This document shows positions 35,331 through 43,385 of a DNA stretch of 64,000 nucleotides, in pieces. The stretch is from Desulfitobacterium_A sp034927245. GTDB taxonomy: Bacteria > Bacillota > Desulfitobacteriia > Desulfitobacteriales > Desulfitobacteriaceae. The stretch covers positions 1-64,000 of the forward strand of contig NZ_JAYFQK010000049.1 in the NCBI RefSeq assembly GCF_034927245.1, in the 5' to 3' direction. The notes beneath the pieces were generated by a model, which made no database searches, had not been told where the DNA came from, and saw nothing but the letters and a program-made list of their open reading frames with translations. Every line of letters starts with the position of its first letter. Position 1 is the first letter of the stretch. The position numbers were made by a program, and so were the translations under genes.

Positions 35331-35966
35331 TTAATCACGGTATAAACCCTTCTCCTTAATATACAAACGTACCGGCTCCGGTAAAAGGTAACGAATCGAC
35401 TGTCCCTTTTTAACCCTTGCCCGAATATCTGTCGAAGAAATAGCAAGTGCCGGCACTTCTAAGGAATGCATTCTTGCGTAAAACTCCGGATACTCTTGTT
35501 GGATTCGCTTTAAAAAGGTATCGGCATCAAACCCCGGTCGCGAGGCCCCGATAAATTGGGTTAAAGCTAAAACCTCATTAGGATTATGCCACGTAAAAAT
35601 CTCTCGGAAAGCATCCGCTCCCGTTATAAAATACAGCTCAAAGTCTGAATATTGTTCCTGCATCAAGCGAAGTGTATCCACCGTATAGGTAAGTCCCATT
35701 CGGTCAAGCTCAATGCGAGAAATATCAAACAGCTCGTTATCGGCGATTGCTAAAGATACCATAGCGTAGCGATATTCGGAACAAGTAATTTTTCGCCCCC
35801 TCTTATGCGGCGGAATCCCTGTTGGAATAAAGATAACACGTTCAAGCGCGAATTCATTCCGGGCCATTTCCGCGGCAACAAGATGCCCATAATGAATCGG
35901 GTCGAATGTACCTCCCATTATTCCCAGTCGTTTACGACTTAACGGTTTCTGATGGGTTTTATTCAT
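35331..35966 (-). CDS. nadD: Nicotinate-nucleotide adenylyltransferase
   Basis: 211 aa. It has the nucleotidyltransferase signature GIMGGTFDPIHYGHL, the FIPTGIPPHKR motif and the C-terminal ISSTDIRARVKKGQSIRYLLP with the ISSTxIR ATP-binding motif. It makes deamido-NAD from nicotinate mononucleotide. Two consecutive ATGs are possible (35969 and 35966); the second has the better spacing from GAGG. It heads the nadD-RRM-yqeK-rsfS group. Confidence 0.95.
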   Translation of the reverse strand: MNKTHQKPLSRKRLGIMGGTFDPIHYGHLVAAEMARNEFALERVIFIPTGIPPHKRGRKITCSEYRYAMVSLAIADNELFDISRIELDRMGLTYTVDTLRLMQEQYSDFELYFITGADAFREIFTWHNPNEVLALTQFIGASRPGFDADTFLKRIQQEYPEFYARMHSLEVPALAISSTDIRARVKKGQSIRYLLPEPVRLYIKEKGLYRD

Positions 35967-35979
35967 CATATTCCTCTTT

Positions 35980-36060
35980 ACACTGTTACTTATCTTATTT
36001 ATATTACATATCTTACATATCTTACTTATGTTACTTATCTAACCTTTCTTACTTCTCTTA
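35980..36060. repeat. Low-complexity direct repeats upstream of nadD
   Basis: About 80 bp made of degenerate repeats of TTACTTAT / TTACATATC. No protein or RNA gene is credible here. The stretch separates agrB from nadD and may have grown by slippage. Confidence 0.75.
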
Positions 36061-36159
36061 TCTTGCCGATTCCGCTTATTCCGTCAGCAACCTTAATCAA
36101 GCTTTGATTGAATTAATATTAGCATATCTTAACTAAATATTCTATATATACAATTCTCT

Positions 36160-36750
36160 TTAAATCCTCAGCTGTTTCATCAAATTGTCGCTGAGCAGAA
36201 CGAATTTTTCGCCATACGCATTTCCCATAAAGGCCTGAATCGTTATTCCGACCGTACTTGAAAGCGCTAAAATCTCTAGCCCGCTCGCATAAGTTGGAGT
36301 CAGCAACCCAATGATGGGTAAGGCAAGACCAAAAACTACCCATACCGTTATCGCCGAACGCTTTGGCCTCCACATCAAGAATAAGGATACTCCGGCCAGT
36401 AAGAGTGAAATTCCTATAATACTGTTAAATTCCATGCTCAAAACCATTGCTTTGATCAGCAATGAAGCCGCAATGAAAACCACTAAGGTAAAAACGAAGC
36501 ACCTTCGGAAACTGGAACAATGGGCCCCGCCGGAAAATATCCTTAACGCTAAAGCCGAGATCATAATCATAAAAGTGTATAAAGCCGTCCCCAGAAAGAA
36601 GGCTGCGCCAACGGTCAGGATCAGTTCACTAGCCACCCCAAGCACCAAAGATAAGCCATATTCTGCCTTTGCCTTTTGAATCGGGTCCATCTCAACCTCT
36701 TTTAATAAGCGATTGGTCATCCGATGGGATACACTTTCCAGATCAAACAA
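36160..36750 (-). CDS. agrB: AgrB-family autoinducer-processing peptidase
   Basis: 196 aa integral membrane cysteine endopeptidase. The catalytic motif RIFSGGAHCSSFRRC (His-x6-Cys) near residues 69-83 is intact, with several membrane segments around it. AgrB removes the C-terminal part of the AgrD precursor and forms the thiolactone. The start is TTG 36750, with GGAGGAGGG inside the end of the kinase gene. It is the last gene of the minus-strand agr unit; its predicted substrate is the divergent agrD at 39056. Confidence 0.93.
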   Translation of the reverse strand: MFDLESVSHRMTNRLLKEVEMDPIQKAKAEYGLSLVLGVASELILTVGAAFFLGTALYTFMIMISALALRIFSGGAHCSSFRRCFVFTLVVFIAASLLIKAMVLSMEFNSIIGISLLLAGVSLFLMWRPKRSAITVWVVFGLALPIIGLLTPTYASGLEILALSSTVGITIQAFMGNAYGEKFVLLSDNLMKQLRI

Positions 36751-36756
36751 AAGCGA

Positions 36757-37617
36757 TCAACCCTCCTCCAATTTGTGTCTGGGAATCTCAACCTTAATCC
36801 TAAATTGTCCTTCAGACGTATCTATTGTTACACTGCCCCCTAGGCGCTCGCTCAACCTTTTGACAATAAAAAGGCCATTGCCCCTTCCTTCCCCTTGTTT
36901 CGTACTAAAACCCTCCCGAAGAAAAAGTTCGGGGGAATTTGGACTGCTTTTGGGTAAAGCATTCGTACATTCAAAAATATAGTCCAGAGGATCTTTTTGA
37001 AAAGTAAGCTTGATTATTCTCTCATCAGGATCAAGCTCTTGAACCGCTTCAAGCGCATTGTTGATAATATTGCCCAAAATCTCTACCAAATCTAAGATGT
37101 TCTTTCTGCTGCTTTTAATATAATTTCCGATGATTAAATCCACTTGCGTATCTTTTCTTTTGGCTTCATTGACTTTTGCGGAGAGCAAAACATCAATTTC
37201 ATCCATCCCTGTTTCTATTTTAAGCATCGTATCATTGACCGTACGAAGATAGGACACAAGATACTCTTTAAGCTCTGTATATTTACCGAGTTGTAACAAG
37301 CCAAGAACCACCGTCAGATGATTCTTTAAATCATGATGGTGTTGGCGATAAATCTGATTCTGCTCAACCAAATGATTATATTTTAAGGCTGTTGTTTTTA
37401 ATTGTTCTGCTTCTAATCCACTGAGATAAAGGATTCTCATAACGATAATTGCGACCAGATTGAGTAAAACAATCAATATACCTAAAACTAACTCCATCGT
37501 CGATCCCATGGACTGAAGATACAAAAAATCTTTCATATAGTTATTGTTTAACAATATGACAATCAATATTGATTGAACGGCAAAGAAAGCAACGGCAGTC
37601 TTATAAATATTCATCAT
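36757..37617 (-). CDS. agrC: AgrC/Spo0B-type sensor histidine kinase (kinase half)
   Basis: 286 aa. Two TM helices (about 8-27 and 37-66) are followed by a Spo0B-type dimerisation domain with H-box YRQHHHDLKNHLTVVLGLL, then a GHKL ATPase with N-box NIINNALEAVQ and G-box GRGNGLFIVKRL. Typical AgrC has 6-7 TM helices, and here the other five are in the preceding gene. The two ORFs are in the same frame: that gene's TAA is separated from this TTG/ATG cluster by two codons. AAAGGAAA between them can start translation at ATG 37617. Confidence 0.9.
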   Translation of the reverse strand: MMNIYKTAVAFFAVQSILIVILLNNNYMKDFLYLQSMGSTMELVLGILIVLLNLVAIIVMRILYLSGLEAEQLKTTALKYNHLVEQNQIYRQHHHDLKNHLTVVLGLLQLGKYTELKEYLVSYLRTVNDTMLKIETGMDEIDVLLSAKVNEAKRKDTQVDLIIGNYIKSSRKNILDLVEILGNIINNALEAVQELDPDERIIKLTFQKDPLDYIFECTNALPKSSPNSPELFLREGFSTKQGEGRGNGLFIVKRLSERLGGSVTIDTSEGQFRIKVEIPRHKLEEG

Positions 37618-37626
37618 CAATTTCCT

Positions 37627-38082
37627 TTACATACATTTACGATTACCATAATGATTAATAAAATAGCGTATAAGATTAGATAAAGCTAACGTGGCTATAA
37701 TCTGAGGTAAAAACCAGAGGAATCGTCTTGTCAAATCCGTCTCCATCGTAGTCGGATCAATACCCATTATAGTCTGGAGTGTTATAACATTGATGAATTC
37801 AATGGCTAAATACACGGAAAGCGACATAACTCCGGAAGTTATTGCTTCGTAAATCTCTAAAGATCCTACTATCTTTAGTAATAAGATACTTAATACACAA
37901 GAAAAAATAACACTCAAGATATAGTTATCATTGCTTTGCCGGTTCAAATAAATTGTTACTCCAAAAATAACGCTCATAACCACTAAGCGCTTCATCGGGG
38001 CTTTTTTTCCTAAAAGACTATACGCTAAATAAAAAAGAGTAAGGGCCTCGGGGATTGAAAATAAAAAAATACTGATGATCAT
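37627..38082 (-). CDS. Five-TM protein preceding the kinase (sensor half of a split AgrC)
   Basis: 151 aa with five predicted TM helices (about 1-24, 30-46, 55-73, 78-103 and 121-141) and no catalytic motif. It begins MIISIFLFSIPEALTLFYL, similar to the N-terminus of AgrC-type sensors. Together with the 2-TM kinase it totals about 438 residues and 7 TM helices, the size of an intact AgrC. It starts directly after the regulator's stop (TAA then ATG), so it is translationally coupled. It may bind the cyclic peptide. Confidence 0.75.
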   Translation of the reverse strand: MIISIFLFSIPEALTLFYLAYSLLGKKAPMKRLVVMSVIFGVTIYLNRQSNDNYILSVIFSCVLSILLLKIVGSLEIYEAITSGVMSLSVYLAIEFINVITLQTIMGIDPTTMETDLTRRFLWFLPQIIATLALSNLIRYFINHYGNRKCM

Positions 38083-38808
38083 TTACCACCCCTTCTCATT
38101 ATAGGAACCACATATACTCTTAAGTCTCTGTCTAAATTCAGGGTAGATTTCTTTTTGCAAATAGGCGTAATACTCCTTTCCCTTAAATGATATTTCATAC
38201 AATGTGCGTGTCGAAGGTTTAATCGATTCGACTAAACTTAAATTAACAATATGGGACCGACTAGACCTAAAAAACAATTTTTGATCCAACCGATTTTCCA
38301 TCTTTTTAAGAGAATCTTGGCAGATAAAAGAATCATTTACACAGTTAACCCATGTTTTTTTGGCCAAAGCTTCAACCGTGAAAATATCTTCCTGCTTAAT
38401 AATCCTAATTGAATCTTTACATTTGATTGTAATTTTTGATTTAGCAGAATGCAATTTGTCTTCAATTCGTTTTATCGTTTTATATACTCGATCAGTATTA
38501 AGAGGCTTGCTTATATAATCTGAAGCATAAACTTCAAAGGCATCTCTTAAGTAATTCTCGTCTGCCGTGATAAATATTATATCCATATAAGGAAAATCCT
38601 CACGAATCCTTTTGGCAACTTGAATTCCGGAAATACCCGGCAGTCCGACATCTAAAAAAAGAATATCCGGCTCAATCCTGTAAACGAGGTGCAAAAAATC
38701 CTCACCTTTCTCAAAGGAACCCATAATTTCGATACCCGGAAAAGCGGAGATTTGCCTTACTAATTCTTTTCTAAAGAAAGGATCGTCCTCCACTATGGCA
38801 ACGAACAA
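38083..38808 (-). CDS. LytTR-family response regulator (AgrA-like)
   Basis: 241 aa. The receiver domain has the acidic pair VEDDPFF and phospho-acceptor Asp in PDILFLDVGLPGISG (about residue 54). The LytTR DNA-binding domain follows from about residue 140 (ITIKCKDSIRIIKQEDIFTVEAL through FFRSSRSHIVNLSLVESI). The start is TTG 38808 because GAAGAAGGTG sits six bases upstream; the ORF from 38841 lacks this. It is the first gene of the minus-strand agr unit and divergent from agrD, with the candidate binding site between. Confidence 0.92.
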   Translation of the reverse strand: MFVAIVEDDPFFRKELVRQISAFPGIEIMGSFEKGEDFLHLVYRIEPDILFLDVGLPGISGIQVAKRIREDFPYMDIIFITADENYLRDAFEVYASDYISKPLNTDRVYKTIKRIEDKLHSAKSKITIKCKDSIRIIKQEDIFTVEALAKKTWVNCVNDSFICQDSLKKMENRLDQKLFFRSSRSHIVNLSLVESIKPSTRTLYEISFKGKEYYAYLQKEIYPEFRQRLKSICGSYNEKGW

Positions 38809-38944
38809 ATTATGCACCTTCTTCTCCCTTAGAAATTTCAAGAATCAATAGAAAATAAAGTGCAAAAATATCTTAATTATTTCTTACTATAACATTTTTT
38901 AATAAAAATTTCCATGAATCACCGAAACGGATCATTTTATGTAA

Positions 38945-38974
38945 TTTCATTCCTCAAAATGGTACTTTCATTCC
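38945..38974 (+). promoter_or_regulatory. Candidate LytTR (AgrA-type) operator
   Basis: Two identical 9-bp direct repeats TTTCATTCC (38945-38953 and 38966-38974) are separated by 12 bp, a 21-bp start-to-start distance. LytTR regulators bind pairs of 9-bp direct repeats with 12-13 bp between. The site lies about 80 bp upstream of agrD, just before a weak -35 (TTGCCT, 38980) and A+T-rich -10 candidates (TAGTAA 39002 or TAAGAT 39005), as in the S. aureus agr promoters. Confidence 0.75.
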
Positions 38975-39055
38975 CTTTCTTGCCTCTTTAGGTTAATAAT
39001 GTAGTAAGATAAAAGAAGGATCGACACAATCACAAGAAAAGAAAGGAAGTTGATT

Positions 39056-39190
39056 ATGTTGAAAAAATTAATGACATTCGCTGCCACTGCTCTCGCCATG
39101 GTTGGAGCAATCTCCATCGTAACCCCGGCATGTATAGGATGGTTTTATCAGCCGGAATTGCCGGAGGAATTAAAAAAGCTGCAAAAGTAA
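39056..39190 (+). CDS. agrD: AgrD-type cyclic autoinducer peptide precursor
   Basis: 44 aa, below most ORF cut-offs. An amphipathic or hydrophobic N-terminal half (MLKKLMTFAATALAMVGAIS) is followed by a small-residue stretch, then Cys26 in ACIGWFY and an acidic tail QPELPEELKKLQK. This is the AgrD layout: leader, Cys-containing signal, conserved C-terminal recognition sequence. By alignment with clostridial AgrD (CLWFT-HQPE), the ring is predicted as Cys26-Ile-Gly-Trp-Phe30. AAAGGAAG lies six bases before the ATG. It is alone on the plus strand, divergent from the other agr genes. Confidence 0.92.
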   Translation: MLKKLMTFAATALAMVGAISIVTPACIGWFYQPELPEELKKLQK

Positions 39191-39225
39191 ACGCAAATAT
39201 AGAACCATAAGCAACAACATTTTAC

Positions 39226-39283
39226 AAAAATGAAACAAAGAAGTACAGGAACCCAATATCCTGTACTTCTTTGTTTCATTTTT
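39226..39283. terminator. Perfect 25-bp-stem bidirectional terminator
   Basis: A perfect 25-bp inverted repeat with an 8-base loop, core AGTACAGGA / TCCTGTACT, begins AAAAA and ends TTTTT. It separates agrD (plus) from the convergent yhbY (minus) and terminates in both directions. Confidence 0.93.
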
Positions 39284-39314
39284 ATGTGCACATAATGGAC
39301 TATTGCAGGTCTTA

Positions 39315-39605
39315 TTATGGCAAAATGATAGTTGGATTATTTTTAGACTCCTTATACAGCAAGAAATTCCGTCCGATGACTTGGACCAATTCCGCTCCCG
39401 CGCGGCCGGCTAAATCTTCGGCGGCAGCTTTCGGTTCTTCCAGGCTATTTGGCAAGACGCGGCCTTTAATAAGCTCCCGTGCCTCTAAAGCCTCATTTGT
39501 CGAAGATACGACCGCTTCCGTGACTCCCTCTTTGCCCACTTGAAGAATCGGATCCATTTCATTGCCCATAGCCCGAAGAAAACGTTTTTGTTTACCTGTT
39601 AACAC
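39315..39605 (-). CDS. yhbY: YhbY-family RNA-binding protein
   Basis: 96 aa CRM-domain protein. It begins LTGKQKRFLRAMGNEMDPILQVGKEGVTEAVV with the GxxG loop, followed by ALEARELIKGRVL and a C-terminal QVIGRNFLLYKES. YhbY associates with pre-50S particles. The start is GTG 39605 with GAGGAG upstream. It lies downstream of the transporter genes and obgE on the same strand. Confidence 0.93.
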   Translation of the reverse strand: MLTGKQKRFLRAMGNEMDPILQVGKEGVTEAVVSSTNEALEARELIKGRVLPNSLEEPKAAAEDLAGRAGAELVQVIGRNFLLYKESKNNPTIILP

Positions 39606-39624
39606 AAAAATCTCTCCTCACTTT

Positions 39625-40827
39625 CTATTCATACCGGAGTGCATCCATCGGTTCGAGTTTTGCCGCTTTTTGAGCCGGATAAAAGCCAAAGAAAATACCC
39701 ACGGCGATTGAAAACGTGACAGCCGTAATAATGGATTGTATCGATAATAAAGGCGGCCATTTCAGAAGATTGGCAATCAGAAGAGCGCATATCGAGCCTA
39801 AAGCAATCCCTACAAGTCCGCCGATCAAGGAAATAACGGAGGCTTCGATTAAAAATTGTTTCAGGATATCCCGTTCCTTGGCTCCAACCGCCTTACGCAG
39901 GCCTATTTCCCGAGTACGCTCAGTCACGGACACCAGCATAATATTCATAATGCCGATTCCCCCCACTAAAAGAGAAATTCCGGCAACCAAACTGATAATA
40001 CTGGTTAAAATCTTCGTAATCTTATCAGCCGCATTGACCAGCTGCTGGACATTAAAAACCTCATATTGATCCGTAGTCCCGTGACGTTGATTTAAAATTC
40101 GTTGGGCAGAGAGGGTTGTCCCTTCCAAATCCCCTTTATTATAGGTTATCCCCTCAAATTGATCGACTCGCCTTGTTCCAAATATATCAGACCAGGTCCC
40201 CCAAGGCATATAAGCAAAAGAGCTCTGCTGTTCCATAGGTGCAAACTGGGCCATCGTGGATTCATCTTTTGCTAAAACCCCAATCACACGACACGGAACA
40301 TGATTGATCATGGCCTGTTGGCCGAGTGGATTTCCGGCACCAAAAAGGGTATTGGCCATTTCGGGATCAATCACAACGACACGTTGATTAGACGCCATCT
40401 CATCCTCTGTAAAAAAGCGGCCTATCGCAATTTCCCGGCGCCTGACCTCAGCGAATTCAGGGGTTGTTCCCACAACAATGGCAGATGTACTTTTTTGATT
40501 GACTTCCAAAGCTCCATATTCAGAACTTGCGGGAATGAGACTCTTCACTTGCGGCAAAGCGCGTTTCAAGCTTTCCGCATCTTGCTGCGTCAGTTTCGCG
40601 GCTTCTGATGTATTGCTTTGTTTACTCGACTTGGGATAAATAATAAACAGATTGACGCCGGTCTTCTCCAGTTCCTGCATCACAGCTGCCTTGCCGCCCA
40701 TCCCAATCGTGACAACGGTAATGACTGCGGCAATCCCAATGATAATTCCAAGCATGGTAAGACCTGCCCGAAGTTTGTTGGCTTTTAAACTGATCAAAGC
40801 GCCGCGAAAGCTTTCGAAAAAATTCAT
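39625..40827 (-). CDS. MacB-like ABC transporter permease (FtsX family)
   Basis: 400 aa. An N-terminal TM (KLRAGLTMLGIIIGIAAVITVVTIG), a large extracytoplasmic MacB-core domain (about 45-260) and three C-terminal TMs with the FtsX motif VTERTREIGLRKAVGAKERDIL complete the permease. It overlaps the adaptor gene by 4 bp. No ABC ATPase gene is adjacent in the window, although such units normally encode adaptor, ATPase and permease together. Likely exports a peptide, lipid or antibiotic; substrate unknown. Confidence 0.9.
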   Translation of the reverse strand: MNFFESFRGALISLKANKLRAGLTMLGIIIGIAAVITVVTIGMGGKAAVMQELEKTGVNLFIIYPKSSKQSNTSEAAKLTQQDAESLKRALPQVKSLIPASSEYGALEVNQKSTSAIVVGTTPEFAEVRRREIAIGRFFTEDEMASNQRVVVIDPEMANTLFGAGNPLGQQAMINHVPCRVIGVLAKDESTMAQFAPMEQQSSFAYMPWGTWSDIFGTRRVDQFEGITYNKGDLEGTTLSAQRILNQRHGTTDQYEVFNVQQLVNAADKITKILTSIISLVAGISLLVGGIGIMNIMLVSVTERTREIGLRKAVGAKERDILKQFLIEASVISLIGGLVGIALGSICALLIANLLKWPPLLSIQSIITAVTFSIAVGIFFGFYPAQKAAKLEPMDALRYE

Positions 40828-42044
40828 GGCGTTCCACTTCCCGTATCCACGGTAACGGGTAACCCGTTCGCCAGCTCGGCTGTCGGATTAAGCACCACCA
40901 AATCGCCCGCCTTCAGACCTGAAGTAACCTCTTGCAAGGTATCATTAGCAATTCCAAGGCTCACTTGCGTTTTTGCCAAAATGTTGTTCACGATACGGAA
41001 AACAAAACTCTTCCCTCCCTCTTGGAAGAGGGCTTCTTGCGGAATCGCCAAAATGTTTTCTTTCGAAGCGGTTGCAATATTCAAATCAACGGTAAAGCCG
41101 GGTTTTAATTCGGCAGGAACATTGTTAAGATCAATTTTGACCGCCACTGAGGGCGGGGTATTCCCCGCTTGAAGGCTGGTCTTGCTCACCGCTTGAGGGG
41201 CAATTTCGGAAACTGCTCCCGCAAGAGGTGCACTGAGAACTTTGCTTGTGACACTCACCTTTTGTCCGAGCTTAACCTTACCGGCATCAACCTCGTTTAA
41301 TTGTGACAGCACTTGCAGTTTACTTAAATCACCGATAACCATCAGGGGGGATTGGACTGAGGCCATGTTTCCCTCTTGGGCGTTCAATTCGAGAACTGTT
41401 CCCGCAATACTTGCTTTATAAACATTTTGAGTCCGCGCTGCTTCAGCAACCTTAAGTCCCTCTTGGGCCTGCTGCAGCATGGCTTGAGCCTGAGAAACGG
41501 CGGCCTCGGCTTGCTGAGCCGCAGGGTCTGAACCAAGCTTATTTGTATTCTCGGATTGACTTACCGATGCGTTTACCGGAATCTCGAATGTCGGAACCGA
41601 AGACGGTTCCTGTTGAGCTGGCATTTGAGCTAAAGACGCCTGGGCTGCTCCGGACACAGCCTGTGCGCTCTTTAAGGATTCTAAGGTCTTTTGGGCACTG
41701 CTAAGATTGGCTTCCGCCGTCTTGACCCCGGCTTTGGCTTGAGCCACTTGGGCATCGGCAAGGGCGGTATCCATTTGCACTAATAATTGTCCGACTTTCA
41801 CCTTGTCCCCTGTGTTAACATAAACCTTACTAACCTTGCCGGGAGTCATCACCGTGATCTGCTGCTGCAAAACAGGGCTAACCGTACCGGAGGCATACAC
41901 CTCCTGCTGAATTGAGGTATTTTCGATCGCCGCGGTTTTAACTTTCACTCCCCCGGGTGTTCGTCCGAACCACCAAGCGCTTAGACTGACTCCCAGCACA
42001 ATCGCCAAACCTACGATACTCCAGACCCATTTTTTGCGACTCAA
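40824..42044 (-). CDS. HlyD/MacA-like transporter adaptor protein
   Basis: 406 aa. One N-terminal TM anchor (about 7-26) is followed by the barrel-sandwich half VSPVLQQQITVMTPGKVSKVYVNTGDKVKVGQLLVQMDT, an Ala/Gln-rich coiled-coil hairpin (about 95-210), the second half-lipoyl segment, and beta-barrel and membrane-proximal domains. It should bridge the permease to the exterior or wall. The start is TTG 42044 with AAGGAGGG upstream. It is co-translated with the MacB-like permease. Confidence 0.9.
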   Translation of the reverse strand: MSRKKWVWSIVGLAIVLGVSLSAWWFGRTPGGVKVKTAAIENTSIQQEVYASGTVSPVLQQQITVMTPGKVSKVYVNTGDKVKVGQLLVQMDTALADAQVAQAKAGVKTAEANLSSAQKTLESLKSAQAVSGAAQASLAQMPAQQEPSSVPTFEIPVNASVSQSENTNKLGSDPAAQQAEAAVSQAQAMLQQAQEGLKVAEAARTQNVYKASIAGTVLELNAQEGNMASVQSPLMVIGDLSKLQVLSQLNEVDAGKVKLGQKVSVTSKVLSAPLAGAVSEIAPQAVSKTSLQAGNTPPSVAVKIDLNNVPAELKPGFTVDLNIATASKENILAIPQEALFQEGGKSFVFRIVNNILAKTQVSLGIANDTLQEVTSGLKAGDLVVLNPTAELANGLPVTVDTGSGTP

Positions 42045-42095
42045 ACCAGTGCCCTCCTTAGACCCGCTATGCTAATTTAACTTGAAATCTCTTTT

Positions 42096-43370
42096 CTAAT
42101 TCTCCCACTCAAACTCCATTTCAGCGATTTTAACTTTGTCCCCTTCTTTAATCCCCTCCGCTCGGAGGGCATCGTCCACACCCATGGTTTTTAAGATCGC
42201 CTGAAAACGGTAAACTCCTTCATCACTTTCAAATAAAGTCATTTTAACATGCTTTTCAATTTCTTTGCCGCTAACAACGAATACGCCGTCTTCTTTGCTA
42301 ATCGCAAAACGTTCTACAGGCTCAACATGGGTTACCTTATGCTGTTCATCCCGGCGGATAAAAATCTCCGGTGCCGGAATTTCCGGCAATACTTGGGCGA
42401 TGCGATAGACTAACGGCTTGAGTCCCTCACCCGTTGCCGCCGAAACGGGAAAAATCTCCGTTTCACTTCCCAATTCATCCCGCAGACGTTTTAGATTTTC
42501 CTCAGCACCCGGAATGTCCATCTTATTGGCAACAACAAACATCGGACGTTCAGCCAATTCTGGGGAGTATTGACGCAGCTCTTCCTGAATAATTTGAAAA
42601 TCTTCGAGAGGATCGCGTTCTTCCGATCCGGCAATATCCAAGACATGGAGAATTAAACGGGTCCTCTCCGTATGCCGTAAATATTCATGACCTAATCCCG
42701 CTCCCGAATGAGCCCCTTCAATCAGCCCCGGGATATCGGCCATAACAAAGCTATTCCCGTCCTCCAGCTCGACTACACCCAGATTAGGCACCAGTGTCGT
42801 AAAATGGTAATCGGCAATCTTCGGTTTAGCCGCTGACACCCGAGAAATAAGGGTTGACTTCCCAACATTAGGAAAGCCGACAAGACCGACATCGGCCAAA
42901 AGCTTCAGCTCTAAAGTCAGATAACGTTCTTGACCCGGTTCACCGTTTTCCGCTAATGTCGGTGCTTTATTGGTATTGCTCATGAAGCGTGCATTTCCCC
43001 GGCCGCCGCGGCCCCCTTTGGCAACAACCACAGTCTGACCGTGCTCCGTTAAGTCTGCAAGAACCTCTCCCGTATCCTGATCCTTGATCAGAGTCCCTGC
43101 CGGGATGCGCACAACAAGATCCTCGGCACCCTTGCCATGCATATTCTTCCCCTGTCCGTGCTCTCCTCGGTCAGCTTTATAATGACGTTTATAACGAAAA
43201 TCGGCGAGTGTCCTGAGTCCTTCATCCGCGACAAAAATAACGTTTCCGCCCCGGCCCCCATCGCCGCCGGCCGGTCCGCCTTCAGGGACATATTTTTCCC
43301 GGCGAAAGGCTACTGCCCCCGCACCGCCGTCTCCACCCTTGACATAAATTTTGGCTTGGTCGTAAAACAT
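42096..43370 (-). CDS. obgE: GTPase Obg/CgtA
   Basis: 424 aa. The glycine-rich Obg domain (FYDQAKIYVKGGDGGAGAVAFRREKYVPEGGPAGGDGG) is followed by a G domain (G1 GFPNVGKSTL, G3 DIPGLIEGAHSGAGLGH, G4 NKMD) and the Firmicute-type OCT domain (about 340-424). Obg acts in 50S maturation and, in Bacillus, influences sporulation and the stress sigma factor. It is adjacent to the Spo0B-like gene, as in B. subtilis. Confidence 0.96.
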   Translation of the reverse strand: MFYDQAKIYVKGGDGGAGAVAFRREKYVPEGGPAGGDGGRGGNVIFVADEGLRTLADFRYKRHYKADRGEHGQGKNMHGKGAEDLVVRIPAGTLIKDQDTGEVLADLTEHGQTVVVAKGGRGGRGNARFMSNTNKAPTLAENGEPGQERYLTLELKLLADVGLVGFPNVGKSTLISRVSAAKPKIADYHFTTLVPNLGVVELEDGNSFVMADIPGLIEGAHSGAGLGHEYLRHTERTRLILHVLDIAGSEERDPLEDFQIIQEELRQYSPELAERPMFVVANKMDIPGAEENLKRLRDELGSETEIFPVSAATGEGLKPLVYRIAQVLPEIPAPEIFIRRDEQHKVTHVEPVERFAISKEDGVFVVSGKEIEKHVKMTLFESDEGVYRFQAILKTMGVDDALRAEGIKEGDKVKIAEMEFEWEN

Positions 43371-43385
43371 ACCACGAATCCCCTT

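Noticed and set aside
35980..36060. Possible CRISPR-like repeat array
   Set aside because: The repeats are 8-10 bp, degenerate and contiguous, without unique spacers; this is low-complexity DNA.
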